A DNA stretch of 64,000 nucleotides from an uncultured Phocaeicola sp. GTDB taxonomy: Bacteria; Bacteroidota; Bacteroidia; Bacteroidales; Bacteroidaceae. The notes under the pieces were generated by a model. It worked only from the letters and a program-made list of their open reading frames with translations. It did not search any database and had not been told where the DNA came from. The translations under genes were made by a program, and so were the position numbers. The stretch spans positions 1 through 64,000 of the forward strand of contig CALUIZ010000016.1 in the NCBI GenBank assembly GCA_944320815.1, read 5' to 3'. Shown piece by piece: positions 44,368-54,121 of this stretch (its first letter is position 1; each line of letters begins with the position of its first letter).

Positions 44368-45540
44368 ATGAAAAGAGTAAATTGGATGGCATTGCTATTG
44401 GCGATGATGGTGACAGGAAGCACAACCGCGTTCGCCGCAGCAACTGATCAGGAAACAGAAAAAAAGGAAGCCTACCACTTTGGTAAATTCTGGGACAATT
44501 GGTTCATTGGCGCAGGCGTAGGAGCCATGACCTTCAACGGCAACCACGGAATTGAAGGAAGCTACGGTTCGCGCATCGCCCCGACTTTCAACCTTCAGGC
44601 TGGAAAATGGATCAACCCGATAGTAGGTGTAAGAGCGAACTTCAACTGGATGCAGGCAAAAAGCTATACGCTCGACCAATACAATCCGAATGTGGACGGA
44701 ATCAAGAGAGAAGGTGTGTACAAGACCAAATTCCCGTTCTTGACACTTACGGGTGAAATCATGATTGACCCCATCAACCTGTTCAAGGGCTACAATCCGG
44801 AACGCATATACAGCATCCTTCCTTATGGCGGTATCGGTCTGGCAAGAGCGGCAGGCGACTTGAAGAAAAGCAATGTGGGATTTGCGTTCGGTATCGACAA
44901 CCGCTTCCGTCTGACTGAAGCATGGTCACTGAACCTTGACCTCCGCTTCAACCTGTTCCATGAAGGCATGGACGGTACGATGGCTACAGGCGACTGGGAT
45001 CAGGACTTCACAAGCGGACTGCTGGTAGGAGCCACTTACCACTTCAAGAAACGCGGGTTCGACGTATGCAGGGTGAGCGAAGCCGAAATGGCAAGCATCA
45101 GACAGCAGCTGAACGCCATGAACCAGGAGAACCAGGCACTGCGCGACCAGTTGGAAACAGAAAAGAACAAACCTGCTGAAGTGCGCGAAATCACCAAGAC
45201 TGAAACATTGGTTTCAGACATGGGTGTATTCTTCCAGATTGACAAATACAACCTCACAAAGAAGGAACGCGTGAACGTGGGGTTCTATGCTGAAATGATC
45301 AAGAAAGCTCCGGGAAAGAAATTCATCATCACCGGTTATTGCGACAAGCAGACAGGAAGCGCGGAATACAACGAGAAGTTGAGCCAGAAACGTGCTGAGA
45401 CTGTATACAACACACTGGTCAACGAATTCGGTGTAGACAAGGACCAGCTGATCATGGATCACAAGGGTGGTGTTGACTACATGTTCTACGATGCAGCTAA
45501 CCTGAGCCGTGTGACAATCGTCAAGATGCAGGAAGACTAA
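44368..45540 (+). CDS. OmpA-family outer-membrane protein
   Basis: A 390-aa protein with Sec signal MKRVNWMALLLAMMVTGSTTAFA, an eight-strand-type beta-barrel (residues about 30-230), a short coiled coil (QQLNAMNQENQALRDQLE near 245-262) and a peptidoglycan-binding OmpA domain (residues about 290-390: TGYCDKQTGSAEYNEKLSQKRA with the Asp and Arg that bind diaminopimelate). It probably anchors the outer membrane to the wall and is highly expressed, as suggested by its clean promoter and strong terminator. Confidence 0.93.
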   Translation: MKRVNWMALLLAMMVTGSTTAFAAATDQETEKKEAYHFGKFWDNWFIGAGVGAMTFNGNHGIEGSYGSRIAPTFNLQAGKWINPIVGVRANFNWMQAKSYTLDQYNPNVDGIKREGVYKTKFPFLTLTGEIMIDPINLFKGYNPERIYSILPYGGIGLARAAGDLKKSNVGFAFGIDNRFRLTEAWSLNLDLRFNLFHEGMDGTMATGDWDQDFTSGLLVGATYHFKKRGFDVCRVSEAEMASIRQQLNAMNQENQALRDQLETEKNKPAEVREITKTETLVSDMGVFFQIDKYNLTKKERVNVGFYAEMIKKAPGKKFIITGYCDKQTGSAEYNEKLSQKRAETVYNTLVNEFGVDKDQLIMDHKGGVDYMFYDAANLSRVTIVKMQED

Positions 45541-45576
45541 TCAACAGAAAAAAACAGGCTCTGCAAAGTGCCTGAG

Positions 45577-45636
45577 AACAATAAAGACAGAAAATGCCGG
45601 GAGATGCGATTCCCGGCATTTTCTGTCTTTATTGTT
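45577..45636 (+). terminator. Very long perfect hairpin after the OmpA-family gene
   Basis: Arms of 26 nt (45577-45602 and 45611-45636) are perfectly complementary around an 8-nt loop, flanked by A- and T-rich ends. The right arm abuts the -33 element of the mutS2 promoter. Confidence 0.92.
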
Positions 45637-45667
45637 TTGATTATTCTTCCTCATTGTCGTAAATTTG
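45636..45667 (+). promoter_or_regulatory. mutS2 promoter
   Basis: TTTG (45636-45639) and TAAATTTG (45660-45667) with a 20-nt gap; predicted start near 45674, 29 nt before the ATG at 45703. Confidence 0.72.
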
Positions 45668-45702
45668 CAACCGATTTTCCAAACGAACAGATATCTTTAC
45701 AC

Positions 45703-48213
45703 ATGATATATCCGCAAAACTTTGAACAGAAAATAGGATTCAGCCAGATTCGTGAGCTGCTCAAGACAAAATGCCTCAGCACATTGGGGGAAGAAAGAGT
45801 GGACGGAATGGCATTTTCAGACAATTTTGAAGAAATCAGCCGCCTGCAGGAGCAGACCGCAGAATTTATACAAATCACACAGGAAGAGAATGATTTCCCT
45901 GACCAATATTTCTTCGACGTGCGCGCTTCGCTCAGACGGATTCGGGTGGAAGGCTTGTATATGGACGAACAGGAAGTGTTCGACCTCCGGCGCTCACTGG
46001 AAACCATCCGTGACATCGTGCGCTTTCTGCAGCAAACCAACGAAGAAGATGACATGCAGGACAACGGCAAATCGCCTTATCCCGCGCTTAAAGAACTGGC
46101 CGGCGACATCATCGTCTTTCCGCAAATCATCGCCCGCATAAACGGACTTCTTGACAAGTTCGGGAAAATAAAGGACAACGCTTCGGCCGAACTTCTGCGC
46201 ATCCGAAGAGAACTGGCCTCGACGGCGGGAAGCATCTCCCGTAATCTGAACGCAATTCTGCGGAATGCGCAGGCTGAAGGCTATGTCGACAAGGATGTCA
46301 CTCCAACTATGCGTGACGGACGTCTTGTCATCCCCGTAGCGCCGGGAATGAAAAGAAGAATCAAAGGTATCATACACGATGAATCGGCCACCGGAAAAAC
46401 CGTATTCATCGAACCGGCGGAGGTAGTGGAGGCGAACAACCGCATCCGTGAACTGGAAGGCGAAGAGCGCAGAGAAATCATCCGTATCCTTACGGAGTTT
46501 TCCGCACAGATACGCCCCCAGATTCCTGCCATTCTCCAGTCGTATGAGTTCCTCGCCGAAATCGACTTCATCCGCGCCAAGGCACTGTTCGGAATCGAAA
46601 TCGGAGGCATCAAGCCTGCCTTCGAAGACAAGCAGATGGTGGACTGGAGCGGAGCCGTACATCCTCTGTTGAAAATGTCGCTGGAAAGACATGGAAAAAA
46701 GGTCATCCCTCTGGACATTGAACTGAACGCTTCCCGCCGCATCCTGCTGATATCCGGTCCCAATGCCGGGGGAAAATCAGTCTGCCTGAAAACCGTCGGA
46801 CTGCTCCAGTACATGCTGCAGTGCGGACTCCCGGTATCCATGGACGAAAGCAGCCATGCCGGCATCTTCAGCCATATATTCATCGACATCGGCGACGAAC
46901 AGAGCATAGAAGATGACCTCAGTACCTATTCCTCGCATCTGACCAACATGAAAATGATGCTGAAATACTGTAACCACCGGAGTCTGATTCTGATTGATGA
47001 ATTCGGCGGAGGAACGGAACCGCAGATAGGCGGGGCCATTGCTGAAGCGGTGCTGAAACGGCTGAACGGGAAAGAAACTTTCGGAGTAATCACCACGCAC
47101 TATCAGAATCTGAAACATTTTGCCGAAGACCATGAAGGTGTGATAAACGGAGCGATGCTTTATGACCGTCATGAGATGCGTCCTCTGTTCCAGTTGCAGA
47201 TTGGCAATCCCGGAAGTTCATTCGCAGTGGAAATCGCCCGGAAAATCGGTCTGCCGGAAGAGGTAATCGCCGATGCATCTGAAATTGTGGGAAGCGAATA
47301 CATACAAAGCGACAAATACTTGCAGGACATTGTGCGCGACAAACGGTATTGGGAAACCAAGCGGCAGAAGATTCATCAGCGTGAGAAACAGATGGATACC
47401 GTCATCGAAAAATACGAACGGGAAATAGAAGAACTGGAGCGCAGCAGGAAAGAGATTCTGAAAAAGGCAAAAGAAGAAGCAGAGCATCTGCTTCAGGAAT
47501 CGAATGCGAAGATTGAAAATACTATCCGCGCCATCAAAGAATCGCAGGCAGAGAAGGAACGTACCAGAGAAGCACGCCAGGAGCTTGCCGACTTCCGCCG
47601 ACAGATGGAAGAAGCCGAAAAAGCGGCGGCGGAAGAAAAAATCGCACGCAAGATGGAACAGCTCCGGCAAAAGCAGGAACGCAAAAAGAACAGAAAGGAC
47701 CAGAAGCAGAACACTGCCGCTCCCCAGCCGGAAATGCCGAAAGTGAAACCCATAGTGTCTGGAGATTATGTACGAATCAAGGGACAGACCAGTATAGGAC
47801 AAGTGCTGGAAACAAGCCCTAAGAATACGGTAGTCATGTTCGGACTGATGAAAACGAATGTCAGGACCGAACGTCTGGAACATGCAGAAGCTCCCAAACA
47901 AACCGCGCCAGTGAGCACCACATTTGTCAGCAATGAAACGCAGGAACGGATGCACCAGAAAAAGCTGCGGTTCAAACAGGATATTGACGTACGGGGCATG
48001 AGAGGTGACGAGGCGGTACAGGCCATCACCTATTTCATTGATGATGCCATTCAGGTAGGAGCCAGCCGTGTAAGGATTCTGCATGGTACCGGAACAGGCA
48101 TTCTGCGCACACTCATCCGGCAATATCTTTCTACCGTACCGGGAGTGGCCCACTTTCAGGACGAGCATGTGCAATTCGGAGGTGCAGGAATCACGGTAGT
48201 CGACTTGAAATGA
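45703..48213 (+). CDS. mutS2: Endonuclease MutS2 (MutS-like ATPase with Smr domain)
   Basis: An 836-aa homologue of MutS2, which acts against homologous recombination and in ribosome rescue in studied bacteria. It lacks the MutS mismatch domain, has the lever/clamp region (residues about 100-300), Walker A GPNAGGKSVCLKT near residue 350, Walker B LILIDEFGGGTEP near residue 429, a long Lys/Glu coiled coil (530-690) and a C-terminal Smr nuclease domain with DVRGMRGDEA and HGTGTGILR. Start 45703 (MIYPQNFEQKIGF) is favoured by the promoter position; a longer frame would run through the terminator hairpin. Confidence 0.94.
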   Translation: MIYPQNFEQKIGFSQIRELLKTKCLSTLGEERVDGMAFSDNFEEISRLQEQTAEFIQITQEENDFPDQYFFDVRASLRRIRVEGLYMDEQEVFDLRRSLETIRDIVRFLQQTNEEDDMQDNGKSPYPALKELAGDIIVFPQIIARINGLLDKFGKIKDNASAELLRIRRELASTAGSISRNLNAILRNAQAEGYVDKDVTPTMRDGRLVIPVAPGMKRRIKGIIHDESATGKTVFIEPAEVVEANNRIRELEGEERREIIRILTEFSAQIRPQIPAILQSYEFLAEIDFIRAKALFGIEIGGIKPAFEDKQMVDWSGAVHPLLKMSLERHGKKVIPLDIELNASRRILLISGPNAGGKSVCLKTVGLLQYMLQCGLPVSMDESSHAGIFSHIFIDIGDEQSIEDDLSTYSSHLTNMKMMLKYCNHRSLILIDEFGGGTEPQIGGAIAEAVLKRLNGKETFGVITTHYQNLKHFAEDHEGVINGAMLYDRHEMRPLFQLQIGNPGSSFAVEIARKIGLPEEVIADASEIVGSEYIQSDKYLQDIVRDKRYWETKRQKIHQREKQMDTVIEKYEREIEELERSRKEILKKAKEEAEHLLQESNAKIENTIRAIKESQAEKERTREARQELADFRRQMEEAEKAAAEEKIARKMEQLRQKQERKKNRKDQKQNTAAPQPEMPKVKPIVSGDYVRIKGQTSIGQVLETSPKNTVVMFGLMKTNVRTERLEHAEAPKQTAPVSTTFVSNETQERMHQKKLRFKQDIDVRGMRGDEAVQAITYFIDDAIQVGASRVRILHGTGTGILRTLIRQYLSTVPGVAHFQDEHVQFGGAGITVVDLK

Positions 48214-48236
48214 ATTACACCCCGGATACAAAATGC

Positions 48237-48300
48237 ATAATCGGACACAAGGCTACACAAGAACATGAGGTTCGGTCTGTGTAGCCTTGTGTCCGATTAT
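48237..48300. terminator. Convergent bidirectional terminator, 23-bp perfect stem
   Basis: Arms 48237-48259 and 48278-48300 are perfectly complementary; the 18-nt loop contains an inner GAAC/GTTC stem. It lies between the convergent mutS2 and GH88 genes and can end both transcripts. Confidence 0.9.
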
Positions 48301-48319
48301 TTGGACCGCCAACGACAAG

Positions 48320-49540
48320 TTATTGCCTGTCGCGATAAGCCTTCAATCTCAGCAATGCTTCAATGTAATAATAATCAGCGTAGATGATTGACGCATCAAT
48401 CTCCGACTTGGCAGGCCAGTGTCCGGTAGAATGCATCAGGAAAGCCACATTCTGTCCGCGCGACTGGTATCTGTCGGAACTCAGGCTGGCAAGCATTCTC
48501 TCGGCCGCATCAATGTATTTCTGCTGCGACTCACCCTCACAATATCCGGCCAGTTCAATCAAAGCGGAAGCCACCACACAGGCTGCAGAAGCATCCTTCG
48601 GAGCGTCGGGTATGCCCGGTGCACTGAAATCCCAATATGGCACATAGTCTTCAGGCAGACGCTCCAGATAAACATCCGTCACTTTCCTGGCAAAATCCAA
48701 ATATTTTGAATCTTTCGTTTCACGGTACACCATCGTATATCCGTAAATAGCCCAAGCCTGACCACGCGCCCACATAGTGCTGTCGGCATACCCCTGATGC
48801 GTACAGCGTTTGATGCATTCTCCGGTCAAAGTGTCATATACCGCCACATGATAGGAAGTATAATCCGGACGAAACTGATTCTGCATCGTTTTGTCGGCAT
48901 GAGACACGGCAATATCATAAAGCCTCTTGTCACCCCCGTTGCGGGCAGCCCAGAAAAGCATCTCCAGGTTCAGCATATTGTCCATGATGGTATTGTGTCC
49001 GCCATACATCTCCACATTGCGCGGCCACGACAGGATGGTCCCTGCCACAGGACTGAACAGAGTGGCCAGAGAATCAGCCGCTGCAAGAATCACCTGCCTG
49101 TATTCCGGATTCTGCGTCAACCGATAACCGTTTCCGTAACTGCAGAACACCAGAAAACCAAGGTCATGGTCATAAGCCGGAATCTCCGACAAGAATTTCA
49201 GTGATGCGGTAAACTTCTCAGCTTCCTTGCGGATGGAATCATTTCCGGTAGCCTCATAATCATACCAAAGCACACCAGGCCAGAATCCGGCGATCCATTC
49301 CTCTTTTGTCGCCTTCCGGCAATTCCATACGGTTTCCCCCGCATAAATGTTTCTCGGTTCCATCGTATAGTCAACGGAATCGCCTCTGCCCAGGCTGTCC
49401 AATGCACGATGCACCTGCACATCGCAATAAGCCAGCTCCTTATCCACATCAATCCGCTCGAACGGCTGCAATGTCTTTCCTCCGGTACAGGCTGACAATG
49501 CCGCCAGCCCTATACCCCACAATACATTTTTTGCTTTCAT
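48320..49540 (-). CDS. GH88 unsaturated glucuronyl hydrolase
   Basis: A 406-aa lipoprotein (MKAKNVLWGIGLAALSAC) of glycoside hydrolase family 88, which removes 4,5-unsaturated uronic acid residues left by polysaccharide lyases. The alpha/alpha-barrel motifs are visible: GGHNTIMDNMLNLEMLFWAA with the catalytic Asp near residue 180 and GYADSTMWARGQAWAIYGYT near residue 255. It is third in the leftward GH97-GH43-GH88 operon (19 nt after GH43), which points to breakdown of a uronic-acid-containing plant glycan. No lyase or SusC/D pair is in the window. Confidence 0.92.
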   Translation of the reverse strand: MKAKNVLWGIGLAALSACTGGKTLQPFERIDVDKELAYCDVQVHRALDSLGRGDSVDYTMEPRNIYAGETVWNCRKATKEEWIAGFWPGVLWYDYEATGNDSIRKEAEKFTASLKFLSEIPAYDHDLGFLVFCSYGNGYRLTQNPEYRQVILAAADSLATLFSPVAGTILSWPRNVEMYGGHNTIMDNMLNLEMLFWAARNGGDKRLYDIAVSHADKTMQNQFRPDYTSYHVAVYDTLTGECIKRCTHQGYADSTMWARGQAWAIYGYTMVYRETKDSKYLDFARKVTDVYLERLPEDYVPYWDFSAPGIPDAPKDASAACVVASALIELAGYCEGESQQKYIDAAERMLASLSSDRYQSRGQNVAFLMHSTGHWPAKSEIDASIIYADYYYIEALLRLKAYRDRQ

Positions 49541-49559
49541 CATATATTTACTTTATCCT

Positions 49560-51212
49560 TTATTTTTCCACATGAAACCAGTCGGCATCCAACCATCCGC
49601 GCTCCTTTCCATAAGGAGCCACACTGAACAAACCAACTTTCGCACCAATCCATTTTCCCTGGCGGGCCTTGAACTCATCACCTGCATCTGTAAAGTTCTT
49701 TCCGTCCAGACTATAGCTGAAACGGCATACTGCCCCCTTGCCGACCCTGACACGCAAATAGATTTCACGTTCATAATTCGGCTTCAGACCAGCCTCAAAC
49801 TTCCCGCTTGGCTCAAGAACCGCAATGACATCCGATTTTTCCGGATTCCCCTGTTCGGCATCTTTGCATATAGTCTGTTTAAGAACAAACGTCTCCCCCT
49901 GCTTCTCCACACCAAGACATGCATAGTCCCAGCCCATCACAATCAGACCGGACTGCTGCCCATCATCTTTTGCGGAGACTTTCAACTTGGCGGTTGCAGT
50001 AAACTCTTCGGCAGGGAATTTCTGCAGCAACAGATTAGGCACCTCCCAGAAATTCTTGAAATCCTCCGACAAAACATGACCATAAAGACGCATGTAGCCC
50101 AGATCGGAGGTAAAGCCAAACATATCCTGATAATTTGCGTGCCACTCCCACTGCAGCCCCAAATGACGGGTGTTAAATTCATCGCTTTCAGCCGGAGCCT
50201 CCACCGGAGAACTTTTACTGACCACGGGCTTGCGATGGACGGCCACCGGCTCCCCACATCCGTCGCCATCCGGATCATTCCCGATAACGGGCCAGTCGTT
50301 CACCCATTCCATCGGATTCAGATGAAGCACTCTTCCGTATGCGCCCTTGTCCTGGAAATGCAGGAACCACGATTCACCCCCGGAAGTATCCACCCATCCG
50401 CCCTGATGCGGGCCGTTAATGTCAGTATTCCCCTGCGCCATCACAATCTTAGGTTCGTAAGGTCCGTACACATTCTTGGAACGAAGCACCAACTGCCAAC
50501 CCGTCACCACACCTCCGGCCGGAGCGAAAATATAATAATACCCGTTCCGCTTGTAGAATTTCGCCCCCTCAATGGTATGGTTCACCCCGTCATTCCCATC
50601 GAAGACCAGCACAGGATCGGATACGGGGGCAGTCCCTTCCTTATTCAACTCGAACACAGTCAGCACACTGTTGAACTTTGCGCGACTTCCAGCCCACGCA
50701 TGAGCCAGATACAGCTTCCCGTCGTCATCCCAAAGCGGACAGGGGTCAATCATTCCTTTTCCGGCCTTCACCAGTACAGGTTTCTCCCATTCCCCGAACG
50801 GATTCTCCGCCTTCACCATAAAGATTCCGAAATCCGGATCGCCCCAATAAATATAATAAATGCCTTCATGAAAACGGATGGAAGGAGCCCACACACCTTT
50901 TCCATGCTGCGCCTTATTGTAAAATTCCACCGGCTCAACCCGCTTCAGCGCATAGTTCACGATGCGCCAGTTCACCAGGTCTGTGGAATGAAGAATCGGA
51001 AGCCCGGGCGCACAGTTGAAACTGGAGGCAGTCATAAAGAAGTCTCCGTCCACCCCACATACATCAGGGTCTGAATAATCCGCATGAAGCACCGGATTCT
51101 TATACGTCCCGTCTCCATTGTCCGCCACCCAGACTTCCGATTTGTACTGGCCATGCATGCTCTGCGCGCAGAGACAGATTGCCATACTACACAAAAACAA
51201 TCCTTTCACCAT
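49560..51212 (-). CDS. GH43 beta-xylosidase/arabinosidase-type glycosidase
   Basis: A 550-aa secreted enzyme (MVKGLFLCSMAICLCAQSMHGQ signal). The five-bladed propeller shows the GH43 acidic triad: base Asp in HADYSDPDVCG near residue 45, pKa-modulating Asp in MIDPCPLWDDDGKLY near residue 155 and acid Glu in TIEGAKFYKRNGYYY near residue 213. The C-terminal 200 residues are a beta-sandwich (GH43 C2/LamG-like). It removes arabinose or xylose side groups. Middle gene of the operon, 11 nt after GH97. Confidence 0.93.
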   Translation of the reverse strand: MVKGLFLCSMAICLCAQSMHGQYKSEVWVADNGDGTYKNPVLHADYSDPDVCGVDGDFFMTASSFNCAPGLPILHSTDLVNWRIVNYALKRVEPVEFYNKAQHGKGVWAPSIRFHEGIYYIYWGDPDFGIFMVKAENPFGEWEKPVLVKAGKGMIDPCPLWDDDGKLYLAHAWAGSRAKFNSVLTVFELNKEGTAPVSDPVLVFDGNDGVNHTIEGAKFYKRNGYYYIFAPAGGVVTGWQLVLRSKNVYGPYEPKIVMAQGNTDINGPHQGGWVDTSGGESWFLHFQDKGAYGRVLHLNPMEWVNDWPVIGNDPDGDGCGEPVAVHRKPVVSKSSPVEAPAESDEFNTRHLGLQWEWHANYQDMFGFTSDLGYMRLYGHVLSEDFKNFWEVPNLLLQKFPAEEFTATAKLKVSAKDDGQQSGLIVMGWDYACLGVEKQGETFVLKQTICKDAEQGNPEKSDVIAVLEPSGKFEAGLKPNYEREIYLRVRVGKGAVCRFSYSLDGKNFTDAGDEFKARQGKWIGAKVGLFSVAPYGKERGWLDADWFHVEK

Positions 51213-51223
51213 CTTTTTACCTA

Positions 51224-53164
51224 TTATAATGTCTGACCTTTATATTTTTTATATTTCTTCATAATCTGTGCATCCACCGGGACGAAACGGATTGCCGCAC
51301 CTCCTCTGGGCTTCAGTGCGAATTTCATGACATCGCCCGCCCTCACCTGCATATAAGAACACTTCACATGAGTAGCGGTCTTCACTTCCTCTCCCCCGTC
51401 CGTATAGATATATGCCAAATACGTCTTGTCTTTATCAAGAAATGACAAATCCAACGTTTCGTCCGAGCCGTCGTTGTTGGTAAGCATTCCGACAAACCAT
51501 TCGCTTCCATGCCGGCGAGCGATGGTCACATTCTTTCCCGGTGTCCCGTCAATCACATGCGACTCGTCGAATACCGTCTGCAGATTCTCAAACCATTCCA
51601 CTTCGGGCTCACCCTGATAGCGGTCCGGCTTGTCGTACCAGAAAAGCGTTGTCAACGGACTGTAGAACACCACCGATGCCGCAAGCTGGTGCGCATGCGT
51701 ATTCTTCAGACGCTTGTCGTAATAACAGATAGTATAGTCGGCCGCCCCGTTAATCATCCGTGTGAACGGAAGAATGGTGCTGTGCGTGGCATCCGGAAAC
51801 TCCTCGTTGCCCAATATACCCTCCTGAGTAAGCAGATTCGGATAAGTACGGCTGAATCCCGAAGGGCGGAACTCATCATGTATGTTCATCATCAGCTTGT
51901 TTTCGGCGGCAAGGCGTACCATATCATGCAGCCATACAGCCCAACGATGGCTGGCATACTGCACGAATCCCGACTTCACCCCCACAACACCCCACTGGCG
52001 AAGCAAAGGAAAAAGTTCACGCATCTGCTTCTGAAGCGCATGCTGGTTGACATAGAGCCATACGCCCACCCCCTTCTCTTTTCCATAGGCCACGATCCGG
52101 GGCATATCCAACCGGGGAATGACTTTCGTCGCATCCCCGTCGTGTGAAGTGCACGGTTCATACCATTTCCAGTCGAACAGCATATAAGGAATGTTGTGTG
52201 CCGCACAGAAATCGATTGTCTTGAAAGCACCTTCATTCGTCAATGTGGTCTCACGCATGATTTTTCCCGGCTTGACCCATGAAGCCGCGTCAGCGACCTC
52301 ACAAGGAGGATTCAGATTCTCAATAATAAAGTTATGCTCCAGCAAGTCGCCCGGTTTGTCGGCCGCCATCACGATTTTCCATGGAGTAGCATAATAAGTC
52401 ACCAGATCCACAGGACTGTACATCACGGAAGTCAGCGTATTCCGCTTTTCCGGAGAGGCAAGAAACTTGGTAAGACACCAGTCGTCCACGTCCGCATCGG
52501 CCAGAGCCGCCCACATCCCGTTAGGAAGTTCCAGCGTCAGTGCCCTCTCCACAGGCTTCTTTATGGCATTCACGTCCAGATACTCGAAATGAGCCTGCGC
52601 CCACTGCTCCGCCCAAGCCATTGTGCCTTCCGGAAAAGTGTACTCCGTCAGGTCGCCCGTCACCTTATGGAAAAGAGCCTGCGGATGTTCGGGGAAGAAA
52701 TAACGGAAAGCAATCCCCTCATTGTATGCACGGACCTCCACATTCAGACGATAATTCGACCCGTCCTTTCTAGAGAGATACAACGTCCCTCCATTATAAT
52801 GGTCACGCACCTCACTCCGCTCACCGTAAAGCGGTTTCCATGTGGTGTCGCTTGATGTGTAAGAAACAGAATCCACCTCCATATTGTCCATCCAGAGTTC
52901 CGGCTGTGGCAATGTCCGCATTCCGATGGCCATCTCCCACACCCGGTTGTCCAGTTGCAGTCCGGCACGTGACTCATTCACCACAGCCTTCCCATCATAG
53001 TCCACCCGATAACACAACATATTCGAACCCGAATCGGATTTCTTCCCGTAAAACGCCACATGGTGTGTGCCATCCGGGGAAGTCAACTCCAGACTTACCT
53101 CTGTCTTTGCGCCCACCGAGGTTACACAAGCCGCCATGGCCAGAAATAACAGCAATTTCTTCAT
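51224..53164 (-). CDS. GH97 alpha-glycosidase
   Basis: A 646-aa enzyme with signal MKKLLLFLAMAACVTSVGA (start at 53164; the longer frame adds three residues). N-terminal beta-sandwich, central (beta/alpha)8 barrel with LFDWKWYEPCTSHDG near residue 325, and C-terminal beta domain. Where retaining GH97 enzymes have a nucleophilic Asp (VDF-type), this one reads GVKSGFVQ near residue 396, and the Glu-containing NIHDEFRPSGF and LGNEEFPD stretches are present, which fits the inverting SusB-like subgroup. First gene of the operon. No regulator lies next to it. Confidence 0.93.
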   Translation of the reverse strand: MKKLLLFLAMAACVTSVGAKTEVSLELTSPDGTHHVAFYGKKSDSGSNMLCYRVDYDGKAVVNESRAGLQLDNRVWEMAIGMRTLPQPELWMDNMEVDSVSYTSSDTTWKPLYGERSEVRDHYNGGTLYLSRKDGSNYRLNVEVRAYNEGIAFRYFFPEHPQALFHKVTGDLTEYTFPEGTMAWAEQWAQAHFEYLDVNAIKKPVERALTLELPNGMWAALADADVDDWCLTKFLASPEKRNTLTSVMYSPVDLVTYYATPWKIVMAADKPGDLLEHNFIIENLNPPCEVADAASWVKPGKIMRETTLTNEGAFKTIDFCAAHNIPYMLFDWKWYEPCTSHDGDATKVIPRLDMPRIVAYGKEKGVGVWLYVNQHALQKQMRELFPLLRQWGVVGVKSGFVQYASHRWAVWLHDMVRLAAENKLMMNIHDEFRPSGFSRTYPNLLTQEGILGNEEFPDATHSTILPFTRMINGAADYTICYYDKRLKNTHAHQLAASVVFYSPLTTLFWYDKPDRYQGEPEVEWFENLQTVFDESHVIDGTPGKNVTIARRHGSEWFVGMLTNNDGSDETLDLSFLDKDKTYLAYIYTDGGEEVKTATHVKCSYMQVRAGDVMKFALKPRGGAAIRFVPVDAQIMKKYKKYKGQTL

Positions 53165-53299
53165 AAATTCCACGTTTTTTTAATGAAGATACGACTCACA
53201 GGCACATATTACCTAACCGGAATGCAATTATTTTTCCGGCTGCCGCATTTTCCCATTTTCCCATGAAATCCTGCTATGAGGCATTTTCCCTTCCGCATC

Positions 53300-53330
53300 A
53301 TTGGCATGTCCCCAATTTCACGTACCTTTG
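53300..53330 (+). promoter_or_regulatory. Promoter of the HAD hydrolase gene
   Basis: ATTG (53300-53303, one mismatch from TTTG) and TACCTTTG (53323-53330) separated by 19 nt; predicted start near 53337, 27 nt before the ATG. Confidence 0.65.
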
Positions 53331-53363
53331 CCGCCGAAAAAAACAATAAAAACTCCATATGCA

Positions 53364-54002
53364 ATGAAACAATACCAGACTTATCTTTTCGACTTCGACT
53401 ACACACTGGCCGATTCGTCCAGAGGCATCGTCATCTGCTTCCGCAACGTACTCGAACGGCACCATCATACAGGAATATCCGACGGACAGATAAAGCGCAC
53501 CATCGGAAAGACACTGGTGGAATCTTTCTCCATACTCACCGGCATACAGGATGCGGAAACGCTGGAGGAGTACCGGAAGGAATATGTGAAGGAGGCCGAC
53601 CGCTTCATGACCGTCAACACTCGCCTGTTTCCGGAAACGGCGGCCGTATTGCAGGCCCTGAAAGAGAAGGGTGCGCAAATCGGAATCATTTCCACCAAAT
53701 ACCGTTACCGGATTATGGAACTGATGAGTCATGCCATTCCTCAAGACGTGATTGCCCTCGTCGTGGGAGGAGAAGACGTAAAGACAGCCAAGCCTTCACC
53801 GGAAGGGGTGTTTCTGGCACTCGAAAGGTTGAATGCCGGGAAATCCTCTACCTTATATATAGGTGACAGTACGGTGGATGCGGAAACGGCACGGAATGCC
53901 GGCATCGATTTTGCCGGAGTATTGCACGGGATGACCACAGAAGAGGAACTGAAGGCCTATCCGCATGTGAGTGTAATGAGGGATCTGACGGAACTGATCT
54001 GA
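53364..54002 (+). CDS. HAD-superfamily hydrolase (phosphoglycolate-phosphatase-like)
   Basis: A 212-aa haloacid-dehalogenase-type phosphatase. Motif I FDFDYTLADSS (nucleophile and acid Asp at residues 10 and 12), motif II IGIISTKYR near residue 115, motif III Lys in KTAKPSPEG near 148-156, and motif IV YIGDSTVDAETARNAG near residue 170 are all present, with a helical cap between I and II. The start at 53364 agrees with the promoter. The substrate cannot be told; phosphoglycolate or another small phosphate is likely. It precedes pabB by 119 nt and may not share its transcript. Confidence 0.92.
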   Translation: MKQYQTYLFDFDYTLADSSRGIVICFRNVLERHHHTGISDGQIKRTIGKTLVESFSILTGIQDAETLEEYRKEYVKEADRFMTVNTRLFPETAAVLQALKEKGAQIGIISTKYRYRIMELMSHAIPQDVIALVVGGEDVKTAKPSPEGVFLALERLNAGKSSTLYIGDSTVDAETARNAGIDFAGVLHGMTTEEELKAYPHVSVMRDLTELI

Positions 54003-54121
54003 CACTGACCGCGAAACGGCAGAAAAACAACGGCTCACTTCAGTCCGGACATCCCGCTGTTTTAGGCAAAGCACAAAGGACACACTAACCAATCATTGAC
54101 ACAAACTATAATACAATGAGT

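Noticed and set aside
49572..51074. 500-codon open frame on the plus strand
   Set aside because: Antisense to the GH43 gene, which has the full acidic triad. Composition is not protein-like.
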